From Acidimicrobium sp. (GTDB taxonomy: Bacteria > Actinomycetota > Acidimicrobiia > Acidimicrobiales > Ilumatobacteraceae): a stretch of DNA of 44,925 nt. The first letter of the stretch is position 1, and each line of letters begins with the position of its first letter. The position numbers were made by a program, and so were the translations under genes. Positions 9,297 through 17,844 of the stretch are shown here, in pieces. Location of the stretch: NCBI GenBank assembly GCA_002737635.1, contig NSIC01000003.1:1-44925 (forward strand). The letters run 5' to 3'. A model generated the notes under the pieces. It did no database searches. It was not told the origin of the DNA and worked only from the letters and a program-made list of their open reading frames with translations.

Positions 9297-11576
9297 ATGA
9301 CAACTGAAACTGCGGTAAAAAAACGTTTCAAGCCATATCAATTGTCGATCGCCTTCGGGGTTGGCATCGGAACTTTCACGATGACCTCGGGCATCGTGCC
9401 TCAGTTAACCGGCTGGAAAAGCACCTCGCTAATTCACCGCGAAGTTTTCGGCGGCATACCAACTGCATTTCAAGTTGCGTTCTACACGGTGATCCCAATG
9501 ATGCTGATCTGGGGGTCGTTGCGATTCGCCGATCGTATTCGCAACTGGGAGCGTGGCGCGCCAGATAAACGAAAAACAACGCCGAAAAATGTTAAGCGTC
9601 GCCTCGCTGATTATCGCTCAGGTGTTTACATGCGCACACTTCTGCGTGACAGCGCCGCCGGCCTGATGCACTCGATGATTTATTTCGGTTTCTTGGTGTT
9701 GCTTGGCGTTACAACCGTGCTCGAGATCGACCACCAAATGCCTGAAGCGCTCAAGTTTCTGCACGGCGATGTTTATCGTGGTTATGCACTCGTCGGTGAT
9801 GTTGCTGGTGTCGTATTTACGGCTGGTGTCGTGTGGGCAATTTTGCGTCGCTATGTGCAACGCCCATATCGAATTCGCATCAAAACAAAACCCGAACACG
9901 CACTAATTCTCGGCGTGCTGTTGGCGATCGGCGTAACTGGTTTTGGCGCTGAGATGTTTCGCATCGCCCAAGGCCAAGCCGCAGGTGTAAATCTTGATCA
10001 CGAAAAGTGGAGCGTTGTCGGCTACCCACTCGCACAACTCGTCAACGGCGCAAGTGCATCAACATTGACAACTTGGCATCAAGGATGGTGGGTCGCCCAC
10101 GTTCTGACTTTCATCGTTTTCTTGGCGATTTTGCCGATCACGATGTTGCGTCACATGTTTACTTCACCGCTCAACATGTATCTCAAAGATCGCGAACGAC
10201 CAAAAGGCGCAATGAAGGCAATGCCAAACCTCACCGAGACTTCGCTCGAATCGTTTGGTGTAAATGTGATCGAAGAATTCACATGGAAACAACTGCTCGA
10301 CCTTGATGCATGCACGATGTGCGGTCGTTGCACCAGTGTCTGCCCAGCACATGCAACAGGCAAACCACTCGACCCACGAGAAATCGTGCTCAAGAGCGGC
10401 GAAGTCATGGCCGCCACCGCGAGTCATGCGCCGGGCGGCAAAGTGTCTGCGCCATTGAGCGCCGATAGCGAAATAAAAATCAACGCCAACTCGCTGTTTG
10501 AGCGCATCACTGCCGAAGAAATTTGGGCATGCACGAGTTGTAAGGCATGTGATGAAATTTGCCCTGTAAACATCGAAATACTCGACAAAATTCTCGATAT
10601 GCGTCGATATCTGTCGCTCATGGAAAGCAACTTTCCGGCACAACTCGGCAACGCATATCGCTCAATGGAGAACCAAGGCAACCCTTGGGGTATGAGCCAA
10701 ACAGATCGCGGTGAATGGGCAAAAGATCTAGACGTCGAAATTCTCGACCCGGGGGCCCCACTCAAGAGCGAATATTTGTATTGGGTTGGTTGCGCCGGAA
10801 GTTTTGACGACAAGAACAAAAAAGTTACACAGTCGATGGCCAAGTTGCTCAAGCGAGCCGGCATCGATGTGGCGATTCTTGGACCGAGCGAAATGTGCAC
10901 GGGCGACAGTGCCCGACGCAGCGGCAACGAATACTTATTTCAGATGTTGGCGATGCCAAACGTCGAGATGCTCAACACGATGGGCGTACGAAAGATCATC
11001 ACGCAGTGCCCGCATTGCTTCAACACACTGAAAAACGAATATCCGCAATTGGGTGGTAATTACGAAGTGATTCACCACTCGCAATTGCTCGAAGATCTGA
11101 TTGAAACTGGCAAACTTGATGTCAGCAACGCATCGCTTGAAGAGCGAATTACTTATCACGACTCGTGTTACCTCGGTCGACACAACGATGTTTACGTCGC
11201 CCCGCGCAAAGTCGTTGGCTCGATTAAGGGCATTGAAATTGTCGAGATGCCACGCAACGGCACGAATGGCATGTGTTGTGGAGCGGGTGGGGCAAGAATG
11301 TGGATGGAAGAAGACATCGGCACCAAAATCAACGACGAACGCGCGCGTGAAGCGATCGCCACGGGTGCAACTCGTGTCGCAACTGCATGTCCGTTTTGTT
11401 ACATCATGCTCGACGACGGCATCAAGGGCGCCGGCAAAGACGAGTCTGAAATCAAAGTTGGCGACATTGCCATTCACTTGCTTGACGCCATCGAAAACGG
11501 CGAACGAGCAATCGCCAATCAAAACGCACCGCTAGCGGCAGCCAATATTGTGGCCAGCACAACGAGTTTCAGTTAG
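9297..11576 (+). CDS. Membrane-bound Fe-S oxidoreductase, heterodisulfide-reductase related (N-terminal TM region, 4Fe-4S dicluster, CCG domains)
   Basis: CTMCGRCTSVCP, CTSCKACDEICP, CCGAGGARMWMEE, HDSCYLGRHN; hydrophobic N-terminal half; resembles actinobacterial Rv0338c-type proteins. Confidence 0.88.
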   Translation: MTTETAVKKRFKPYQLSIAFGVGIGTFTMTSGIVPQLTGWKSTSLIHREVFGGIPTAFQVAFYTVIPMMLIWGSLRFADRIRNWERGAPDKRKTTPKNVKRRLADYRSGVYMRTLLRDSAAGLMHSMIYFGFLVLLGVTTVLEIDHQMPEALKFLHGDVYRGYALVGDVAGVVFTAGVVWAILRRYVQRPYRIRIKTKPEHALILGVLLAIGVTGFGAEMFRIAQGQAAGVNLDHEKWSVVGYPLAQLVNGASASTLTTWHQGWWVAHVLTFIVFLAILPITMLRHMFTSPLNMYLKDRERPKGAMKAMPNLTETSLESFGVNVIEEFTWKQLLDLDACTMCGRCTSVCPAHATGKPLDPREIVLKSGEVMAATASHAPGGKVSAPLSADSEIKINANSLFERITAEEIWACTSCKACDEICPVNIEILDKILDMRRYLSLMESNFPAQLGNAYRSMENQGNPWGMSQTDRGEWAKDLDVEILDPGAPLKSEYLYWVGCAGSFDDKNKKVTQSMAKLLKRAGIDVAILGPSEMCTGDSARRSGNEYLFQMLAMPNVEMLNTMGVRKIITQCPHCFNTLKNEYPQLGGNYEVIHHSQLLEDLIETGKLDVSNASLEERITYHDSCYLGRHNDVYVAPRKVVGSIKGIEIVEMPRNGTNGMCCGAGGARMWMEEDIGTKINDERAREAIATGATRVATACPFCYIMLDDGIKGAGKDESEIKVGDIAIHLLDAIENGERAIANQNAPLAAANIVASTTSFS

Positions 11577-12140
11577 CTATTTGAAGTTTTCGAAATAACG
11601 ACTTGGTGTCGGGCCTCGTTGGCCTTGATATTTTGAGCCACTCGCACCAGAGCCGTAAGGCTTTTCGGCTGGTGTCGTCATCGTCATGAAACTAACTTGT
11701 CCAATTTTCATCGCCGGATAAATAGTGATCGGAAGATTTGCAACATTCGAAAGTTCAAGTGTGATGTGGCCGTCAAAACCAGCGTCGATGAAACCTGCCG
11801 TTGAATGAATTAACAAACCAAGGCGACCGAGTGAACTCTTACCTTCGACGCGAGCAACAAGATCGTTGGCGATGGCGATGCGCTCGAGAGTCGAACCCAA
11901 GACAAATTCACCGGGGTGCAGCATAAACACACCATTAGATTCAATTTCAACGAGTTCGGTCAAATCACTCAGGTCGCGCTTGACGTCAATCGTGCCAGCT
12001 GTGTGGTTGCGAAACACGCGAAACAAGTTTGAAACCTTGACGTCAATAGATGACGGTTGAATGCACGACATATCGAGCGGATCAATGATGATCCGCTTGG
12101 CCTCTATTGCCTCTTTGATGCTTCGATCTGACAAAATCAC
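11577..12140 (-). CDS. dcd: dCTP deaminase (possibly bifunctional dUTP-forming)
   Basis: MILSDRSIKEAIE, QPSSIDVKVSNLFRVF, VEGKSSLGRLGLLIHSTAGFIDAGFDGHITLELSN. Confidence 0.95.
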   Translation of the reverse strand: MILSDRSIKEAIEAKRIIIDPLDMSCIQPSSIDVKVSNLFRVFRNHTAGTIDVKRDLSDLTELVEIESNGVFMLHPGEFVLGSTLERIAIANDLVARVEGKSSLGRLGLLIHSTAGFIDAGFDGHITLELSNVANLPITIYPAMKIGQVSFMTMTTPAEKPYGSGASGSKYQGQRGPTPSRYFENFK

Positions 12141-12220
12141 GACTAACGAACCTTAGTGAATTTTTAGTTGAACTTAAATTTCGGTCTCAAAACTGTGTTG
12201 CTACGCTCAAATGTGCAACT

Positions 12221-12291
12221 GCGGGTGTAGTTCAGTGGTAGAACATCAGCTTCCCAAGCTGAATACGCGGGTCCGATTCCCGTCACCCGCT
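12221..12291 (+). tRNA. tRNA-Gly (anticodon CCC)
   Basis: Cloverleaf: acceptor GCGGGTG/CACCCGC, anticodon stem TCAGC-TTCCCAA-GCTGA, TpsiC arm with GGTCCGATTCCC. Confidence 0.93.
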
Positions 12292-12329
12292 CTAGCGTGG
12301 CAACGACAAGCTTTGCCATTTTAAAATTT

Positions 12330-12533
12330 TTATAGCAGGCTGACGAGTGCCCAGATTGCGGCGATTGCGCCGATCGTGGCCATCACGACGCTGCGCACAA
12401 CTGGCGCCTTGGTTAAATCGTTAGCGTCGCGACGCTGTTTAGGCGGGCGAACCAATGCTGCGAGATTTCCGGCGAACATCGCGCCACCGAGCGCAATTAC
12501 CATCCACGCCAAAAGATCTTCACCGAGAAACAT
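12330..12533 (-). CDS. Small putative membrane protein, unknown function
   Basis: MFLGEDLLAWMVIALGGAMFAGNLAALVRPP...VVMATIGAIAAIWALVSLL; two hydrophobic segments; abuts the dnaB stop. Confidence 0.6.
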   Translation of the reverse strand: MFLGEDLLAWMVIALGGAMFAGNLAALVRPPKQRRDANDLTKAPVVRSVVMATIGAIAAIWALVSLL

Positions 12534-12535
12534 AA

Positions 12536-13933
12536 CTAATTCGAGTTGGGGTCGGACGCGAAATTCTCGAATCGTGTGTATGCAGCCAGCCATGCGAGAC
12601 GAACCTTGCCGAGTGGGCCAGCGCGATGCTTCGAAATATTTAGCTCGGCGATGCCCAGTTCGGTTTTATTGTCAGGGTTATAAACCTCGTCGCGATACAA
12701 GAACATCACGACGTCGGCGTCTTGCTCGAGTGCGCCAGACTCGCGCAAGTCAGAAAGCGTCGGACGCTTGTCGTTGCGCGCTTCGAGACCACGACTCAAC
12801 TGACTGAGCGCCAAGATCGGCAGATTGAATTCGCGTGCCAAGAGTTTTAGTTTTCGACTGATCTCACTTACTTCAAGTTGTCGGTTCTCTGGCTTGCCGT
12901 CGCCACCCATGAGTTGCAAATAGTCGATGACGATAAGCGCGACTTCGCCCTGTCGACTGACGATACGTCGAGTTTTGGCACGAATCGCGCCGACTGATGT
13001 GCCGGGGCTGTCATCGATGATCAACGGAATATCCAGACGACCGACTGCGTGACCAATTTTTGTCCAGTCGTTGGGTGACGGGCGACCGCTGCGCAAAACC
13101 TTTGAGTCGACGCCCGCTTCGCTGGCGAGAATTCGTTGCACGAGTTCAGCGGTACCCATTTCGAGCGAGAAGAATAAAACTTGCTTGCCCGAAGTGCGCG
13201 CCACGTGCACCGCCAAACCAAGAGCTAGTGCCGACTTGCCCATCGCAGGTCGAGCACCCAAAATATTTAGGGTGCCCGGCTGTAAGCCGAGCAAAATTTT
13301 GTCAAGATCGTCAAGACCAGTTGCGGTGCCAGTGATTAATTCTTTATTGTTGGCGCGGTCTTCGAGTTTCTCCATTGCTTCGTTGACCAGTAATCCGAGT
13401 CGTTGAGAAGCATCTCCGATATTTGTTTCAGAGACATCAAAAATCTTCGATTCAGATTCGTCAATTGCTCGGGCAACATCTTCGGGGCCGCTATAGGCAA
13501 TCTCAGCAATTTCTGAAGCGACTGAGATCAACTTACGCAACGAGGCTGTTTCGCGCACGATCTTGGCGTATCGCTCGGCGCTAGTAATCGCCGGTGTGGC
13601 GTTTTGCAATGTGAGCAAAGCGTCAATGCCACCTATGCCTTCTAATAAATTATTGCGACGAAGTTCGTCACCAACAGTTACCGGATCAACTGGTTCACCC
13701 GCACTGTTCAGCGCACGAATCGCGTCAAAAATATGTTGGTGCGCTGGTTTATAAAATTCGTCAGAACGAACACCACGCTCGAATGCGATGCTGACCGCCT
13801 CGCGCGACAAAAGCATTGCGCCCAACAAAGACGCTTCGGCTTCGACGCTGTGCGGAGGAATTCTGTTTGTCGATCGCTGTGCTGCCGCGCCACGATCAGA
13901 ACGATCGCCTCGAGGAAATTCAGCAATAGACAT
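12536..13933 (-). CDS. dnaB: Replicative DNA helicase
   Basis: GARPAMGKSALALGLA, VLFFSLEMGTAELVQRILA, VIDYLQLM, LSQLSRGLEARNDKRP; no intein. Confidence 0.97.
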   Translation of the reverse strand: MSIAEFPRGDRSDRGAAAQRSTNRIPPHSVEAEASLLGAMLLSREAVSIAFERGVRSDEFYKPAHQHIFDAIRALNSAGEPVDPVTVGDELRRNNLLEGIGGIDALLTLQNATPAITSAERYAKIVRETASLRKLISVASEIAEIAYSGPEDVARAIDESESKIFDVSETNIGDASQRLGLLVNEAMEKLEDRANNKELITGTATGLDDLDKILLGLQPGTLNILGARPAMGKSALALGLAVHVARTSGKQVLFFSLEMGTAELVQRILASEAGVDSKVLRSGRPSPNDWTKIGHAVGRLDIPLIIDDSPGTSVGAIRAKTRRIVSRQGEVALIVIDYLQLMGGDGKPENRQLEVSEISRKLKLLAREFNLPILALSQLSRGLEARNDKRPTLSDLRESGALEQDADVVMFLYRDEVYNPDNKTELGIAELNISKHRAGPLGKVRLAWLAAYTRFENFASDPNSN

Positions 13934-13992
13934 GCTTACACAATGCCTTAGTTTGCCTGTTGATTGCTACGGGTATAACCCTGTGATTCTTC

Positions 13993-14012
13993 TGTGGATA
14001 ACAGGTGGATAA
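13993..14012 (-). promoter_or_regulatory. Two DnaA boxes upstream of dnaB (TTATCCACA perfect, TTATCCACC one mismatch)
   Basis: Plus strand TGTGGATAA at 13993-14001 and GGTGGATAA at 14004-14012; 11-bp phasing. Confidence 0.65.
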
Positions 14013-14032
14013 CTAAGAATGCATGGCGAAAA

Positions 14033-14479
14033 TTATTTAGCAACAATTTCTAGTTTGAGAGTTGCCACAACATCAGCAAAAATCTCGGCAGATACCGAGT
14101 GTTCGCCAAGTTGTCGCAATGGCGCTTCAACTTGAATGTTCTTGCGGTCGATCGTGACGCCAGTTTGATCAAGAACCGCTTTGGCAATTTCGACGGCGTT
14201 GATCGAGCCGAACAATCGACCCTCGTTGCCAGCCTTTGCCGCAATCTTGATAACTGTTGTCGACAGTGAAGTAGCCACGAGACGAGCCGACTCGCGATCA
14301 GTAGCAATTTGTTGTTCACGCGACTTGCGCATAACTTCAGCCTGGGCAATCGTGCCGGCATTGGCAACAATCGCCAAGTCATTTGGCAACAAAAAGTTGC
14401 GCGCATGACCAGACGAAACATTTACGATGTCGCCACGACGGCCAACACCCTTGATGTCAGAGCGAAGCAGCACTTTCAT
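14033..14479 (-). CDS. rplI: 50S ribosomal protein L9
   Basis: [36 protein letters not shown]. Confidence 0.97.
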   Translation of the reverse strand: MKVLLRSDIKGVGRRGDIVNVSSGHARNFLLPNDLAIVANAGTIAQAEVMRKSREQQIATDRESARLVATSLSTTVIKIAAKAGNEGRLFGSINAVEIAKAVLDQTGVTIDRKNIQVEAPLRQLGEHSVSAEIFADVVATLKLEIVAK

Positions 14480-14931
14480 GATGCAGCCCCGTCAACGATG
14501 GCCGCAACAGTTGCCTCGGTTGTCACTTCTGCTGAGATGTTTTCTGCAATTTTGACGCGAGTTGAATCGCCTGCACCTTCATCGCGACGCGGACCACGCG
14601 GACCACGCGGACCACGCGGACCACGGTCATCGGAGCCAAACTCGCCGCGCTCACGCGGTGCACGCGTTGCTGAAACACGCTTGGTGTACGGCAACAACGC
14701 CATTTCGCGCGCGTTTTTAACCGCGGTCGCAATATCACGCTGTTGTTGCACGGAATTGCCGTTCATCCGTCGAGCACGCAACTTTGAACGATCAGACATG
14801 TAGCGCTGCAACAAGTTGACGTCTTTATAGTCGACGAAGCCAACTTTTTCTTGCACCATCATGTTTGGGCGCTTCTTCGGCTTGCGCAGCAGCGCTTTTT
14901 TTGCTCTCAACTTGTTGGATTTACTTGTCAT
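14476..14931 (-). CDS. rpsR: 30S ribosomal protein S18 with a long C-terminal extension
   Basis: S18 core ([54 protein letters not shown]) followed by about 66 extra residues including [17 protein letters not shown] overlap with rplI. Confidence 0.95.
   Translation of the reverse strand: MTSKSNKLRAKKALLRKPKKRPNMMVQEKVGFVDYKDVNLLQRYMSDRSKLRARRMNGNSVQQQRDIATAVKNAREMALLPYTKRVSATRAPRERGEFGSDDRGPRGPRGPRGPRRDEGAGDSTRVKIAENISAEVTTEATVAAIVDGAAS
14591..14626. repeat. 9-bp tandem repeat (GGACCACGC x4) encoding (GPR)n in S18
   Basis: Four consecutive copies; the last differs in its final base. Confidence 0.95.
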
Positions 14932-14988
14932 GGGAAGTCCTTAATTTTGTGATTTATATGTTTGTTTGTAAATGTTTCAATTAATCGA

Positions 14989-15441
14989 TCAGAACGGTTC
15001 TTCGCCATCAAATGGCGTCGCTTCGGTGCCTGGGTTCGTGCCGGTGTTTGCTGGACGAGGTGCTGAGCCCCCACCTTGACCATCTTGTTTTGGTGTGCGC
15101 ACAACAGTTGCAGTTGCCCAGCGCAAGCTTGGCCCAAGTTCGTCGGCAATGACGTCGATCGCTGTGCGCTTTTCGCCTTCGCGCGAAGTGTATTCGCGCT
15201 GCTCAAGACGACCGGTGACGACGACTCGAGTGCCCTTGGTAAATGTTGCAGCCGCATTTTCGCCAAGTTGCCCCCACGCAGTGACATTAAAATACGAGGT
15301 TTGTTCTTGCCATTCGCCGTTCACTTGATAGCGACGACCAACTGCGATGCCGAACGATGCAACCGCTCGACCTGTTGCCGTGAATCGAATTTCTGGATCG
15401 CGAGTTAAATTACCGACCAGTGTGATGCTGTTATCAGCCAT
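14989..15441 (-). CDS. ssb: Single-stranded DNA-binding protein
   Basis: MADNSITLVGNLTRDPEIRFTATGRAVASFGIAVGRRY, C-terminal acidic tip FDGEEPF. Confidence 0.96.
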   Translation of the reverse strand: MADNSITLVGNLTRDPEIRFTATGRAVASFGIAVGRRYQVNGEWQEQTSYFNVTAWGQLGENAAATFTKGTRVVVTGRLEQREYTSREGEKRTAIDVIADELGPSLRWATATVVRTPKQDGQGGGSAPRPANTGTNPGTEATPFDGEEPF

Positions 15442-15474
15442 TTGATTTGTGCCCCTTTATTTTTTATGGATTGC

Positions 15475-15807
15475 TTATGAATTTGCTGTGACTGAAAGAC
15501 CGCGGCGTGCGGCTTCGTCATCAGGAAGGCGGAGGAGTTTGTGGCGCAACACATCGTCAGCGATGCGCATCGCGCGTTCTGCTTCATCAAGTGCACCACC
15601 CGGTGCCGTGATGTTGAAGATCGCGTAATAACCGTCGTCTTGCTTTTTGATTGGATAAGCCAGGCGACGCTTGCCCCACCAATCAGGTGTGCCGTGAACG
15701 CTGCCACCGGCAGTTGTAACTGACTTGGTGATCACACTCAACCAGTTATGGGCGACTGACTCTTCGAGGTTGCCGCTGATAATGACCATTAATTCGTATG
15801 CACGCAT
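15475..15807 (-). CDS. rpsF: 30S ribosomal protein S6
   Basis: MRAYELMVIISGNLEESV, GKRRLAYPIKKQDDGYYAIFNI. Start trimmed from the ORF-track start at 15906. Confidence 0.96.
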   Translation of the reverse strand: MRAYELMVIISGNLEESVAHNWLSVITKSVTTAGGSVHGTPDWWGKRRLAYPIKKQDDGYYAIFNITAPGGALDEAERAMRIADDVLRHKLLRLPDDEAARRGLSVTANS

Positions 15808-15820
15808 GGACGTGGTAACT

Positions 15821-15858
15821 CCCTTCGGACCCAACAAGTAGCTGGGGCCCCCGAAGGG
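15821..15858 (-). promoter_or_regulatory. Candidate autoregulatory S6:S18 leader hairpin upstream of rpsF
   Basis: Minus-strand CCCTTCGG...CCGAAGGG 8-bp perfect arms enclosing CCCA-N9-TGGG; ends 13 nt before the rpsF ATG and covers the putative SD (GGGAG). Confidence 0.5.
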
Positions 15859-15934
15859 GCAGGTATGTGAAATTGAAAGTGTAACGGCACGACAGCACTG
15901 TGCCACAGGGCTGTTGCAAGGTTTTTCGAAGGCT

Positions 15935-16336
15935 CTAAATGTCGCGAGTTTTTAGCAAATGATGCCACGAACAACTGCGACAAACCTCAATTAGATAGCC
16001 CGTGAAATGCTCGGGGCGCCGAGCGTGTTGTTCGATTTCGGCACGGGTCGCAATGAATTTGCCATGCTTTGGCAACCGAGGGCCGAACAAGTACGTGACC
16101 GTCACGAGATGATCTTGCACACAGATTGGGCACTTAACGCGGGTTGTTCTGCCAAAGTTTCGCGCTACGCGCAAAAGTTCGGGGTGCGCATCGCAAATGC
16201 TGTCTTGCGAAATTATTCCACGTCGAAAATTTTGAATGACCGCGCGACGAGTTAGGCGATGATCAATTTCGCCGAGATACTGATCAAAATCTTCGGTCTC
16301 GGTGCGTTGTTTTTTTTGCAACTGTTTACGCGGCAT
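15935..16336 (-). CDS. DUF5318-like actinobacterial protein with paired Cys motifs
   Basis: LTRRAVIQNFRRGIISQDSICDAHPELLRVARNFG, CPIC and CRSC zinc-ribbon-like pairs; adjacent to rpsF as in other actinobacteria. Confidence 0.7.
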   Translation of the reverse strand: MPRKQLQKKQRTETEDFDQYLGEIDHRLTRRAVIQNFRRGIISQDSICDAHPELLRVARNFGRTTRVKCPICVQDHLVTVTYLFGPRLPKHGKFIATRAEIEQHARRPEHFTGYLIEVCRSCSWHHLLKTRDI

Positions 16337-16361
16337 ATACGCTAAACCTTAACAAATCAAA

Positions 16362-17762
16362 TTACTTTTTCTGCAAATCCCACCAAGACTGCAGGCGTTT
16401 ACGAATTTCTTCGTTACCAAGCAGACCTTCTTCGATGCGAATCTCCATCAAAAAATCTAGAGCTTGCCCGACATGTCGACTCGGCTTAATACTTAAAAAC
16501 TCCATCACCTGAGCGCCGTCCATTTCTGGTCGCATCGCTGCAAGTTCTTCGCGCGCCATAAGTTCGGCGATGCGTTGCTCGAGTTCAACCATGCGCCGTG
16601 CGAGTGCAGCAACTTTTTTTTCATTGCGTGTCGTGCAATCACTTTTTGTCAGAACATTTAATTCGGCCAAATGTGCACCGGCGTCGCGCACATAGCGACG
16701 CACCGCGGCGTCCGTCCATCCCATTTGATATGTATGAAAACGCGCACTGAGGGCCACAAGTTCGGCGACAGTTTCAACGTCTTGCACCGAATAGCGAAGT
16801 TTGCGCATGCGTTCGCGAGTCATTCGCGCACCCACGGCCTCGTGATGATAAAAAGTTATGCCCTTGCCCGGCCGAATCGCTCGAGTTTTCGGTTTGCCGA
16901 CATCATGAAACAGCGCAGCCAGTCGCGTGATGCGAAAATCACACGGCTCATCGCGTTGCACGTTTTCGATAACTGCGAGCGTGTGCGTCAAAACATCTTT
17001 GTGTCGATGAATCGGGTCTTGCTCGAGTTGCATCGCGGCAAGTTCTGGCAAAAAGTGTTTCGACAAGCCATTGTCAACCAAGAACCACAAACCAAATGAC
17101 GGCCGATCAGTCACGATCAAGCGATCGAACTCGTCACGAATTCTTTCAGCGCTGACAATCGTGATGCGATCAGACATCGCCTTGACTGCTGCAATCAACT
17201 CTGGCACGGCGACCATGCCAAGACTCGAAATAAATCGTGCTGCGCGCATCATGCGCAACGGGTCGTCGCTAAAACTGACTTCGGGCGCCAACGGCGTACG
17301 CAAAACTTTGCCCATTAAATCAGCCATGCCATTAAATGGATCAACAAGAACGGGCGAGTCAGATGTAACTTCGAGCGCCATCGAGTTGATCGTGAAGTCG
17401 CGACGCGACAAATCTTCATGTATGTCTTTTGAAAATTGCACATCTGGCTTGCGTGAATCGGGCGAATATGCTTCTGCGCGATGCGTCGTTATCTCATAGA
17501 CACGCTCACCTTTTTTGGCGCCGATCGTGCCGAATCTTTCGCCCTGAACCCACAACGAGTCGCACCAACCTGCGAGCAACGCCTTGGTCTGCTCGGGAAG
17601 CGCATCTGTTGTTAAGTCAAAATCGAGTTCATCAATTGGTCGGTCAAGCATCAGATCGCGAACAGTGCCGCCAACGACAAAAAGTTTGTGACCAGCGTCG
17701 CGAAACCTGGAAGCGATCGGAGCTATTTCGCTCAAAACTGGCGCGAAGCGCTGGGGCACCAC
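16362..17762 (-). CDS. pcnA: CCA tRNA nucleotidyltransferase / poly(A) polymerase family with HD domain
   Basis: LFVVGGTVRDLMLDRPIDELDFDLTTDA, RRDFTINSMAL, LAALFHDVGKP. Confidence 0.92.
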   Translation of the reverse strand: MVPQRFAPVLSEIAPIASRFRDAGHKLFVVGGTVRDLMLDRPIDELDFDLTTDALPEQTKALLAGWCDSLWVQGERFGTIGAKKGERVYEITTHRAEAYSPDSRKPDVQFSKDIHEDLSRRDFTINSMALEVTSDSPVLVDPFNGMADLMGKVLRTPLAPEVSFSDDPLRMMRAARFISSLGMVAVPELIAAVKAMSDRITIVSAERIRDEFDRLIVTDRPSFGLWFLVDNGLSKHFLPELAAMQLEQDPIHRHKDVLTHTLAVIENVQRDEPCDFRITRLAALFHDVGKPKTRAIRPGKGITFYHHEAVGARMTRERMRKLRYSVQDVETVAELVALSARFHTYQMGWTDAAVRRYVRDAGAHLAELNVLTKSDCTTRNEKKVAALARRMVELEQRIAELMAREELAAMRPEMDGAQVMEFLSIKPSRHVGQALDFLMEIRIEEGLLGNEEIRKRLQSWWDLQKK

Positions 17763-17844
17763 GCTCTACAGGCTACGCACAAGGTCGTGTCAAGTGATGC
17801 GTTTACTCAGTTAGCAACCGCGCGAGCATTAGCGTGATTATGTC

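Noticed and set aside
14591-14626. Short tandem repeat considered as CRISPR or regulatory iterons
   Set aside because: 9-bp units without spacers, in frame within rpsR and encoding GPR; protein-level repeat explanation suffices.
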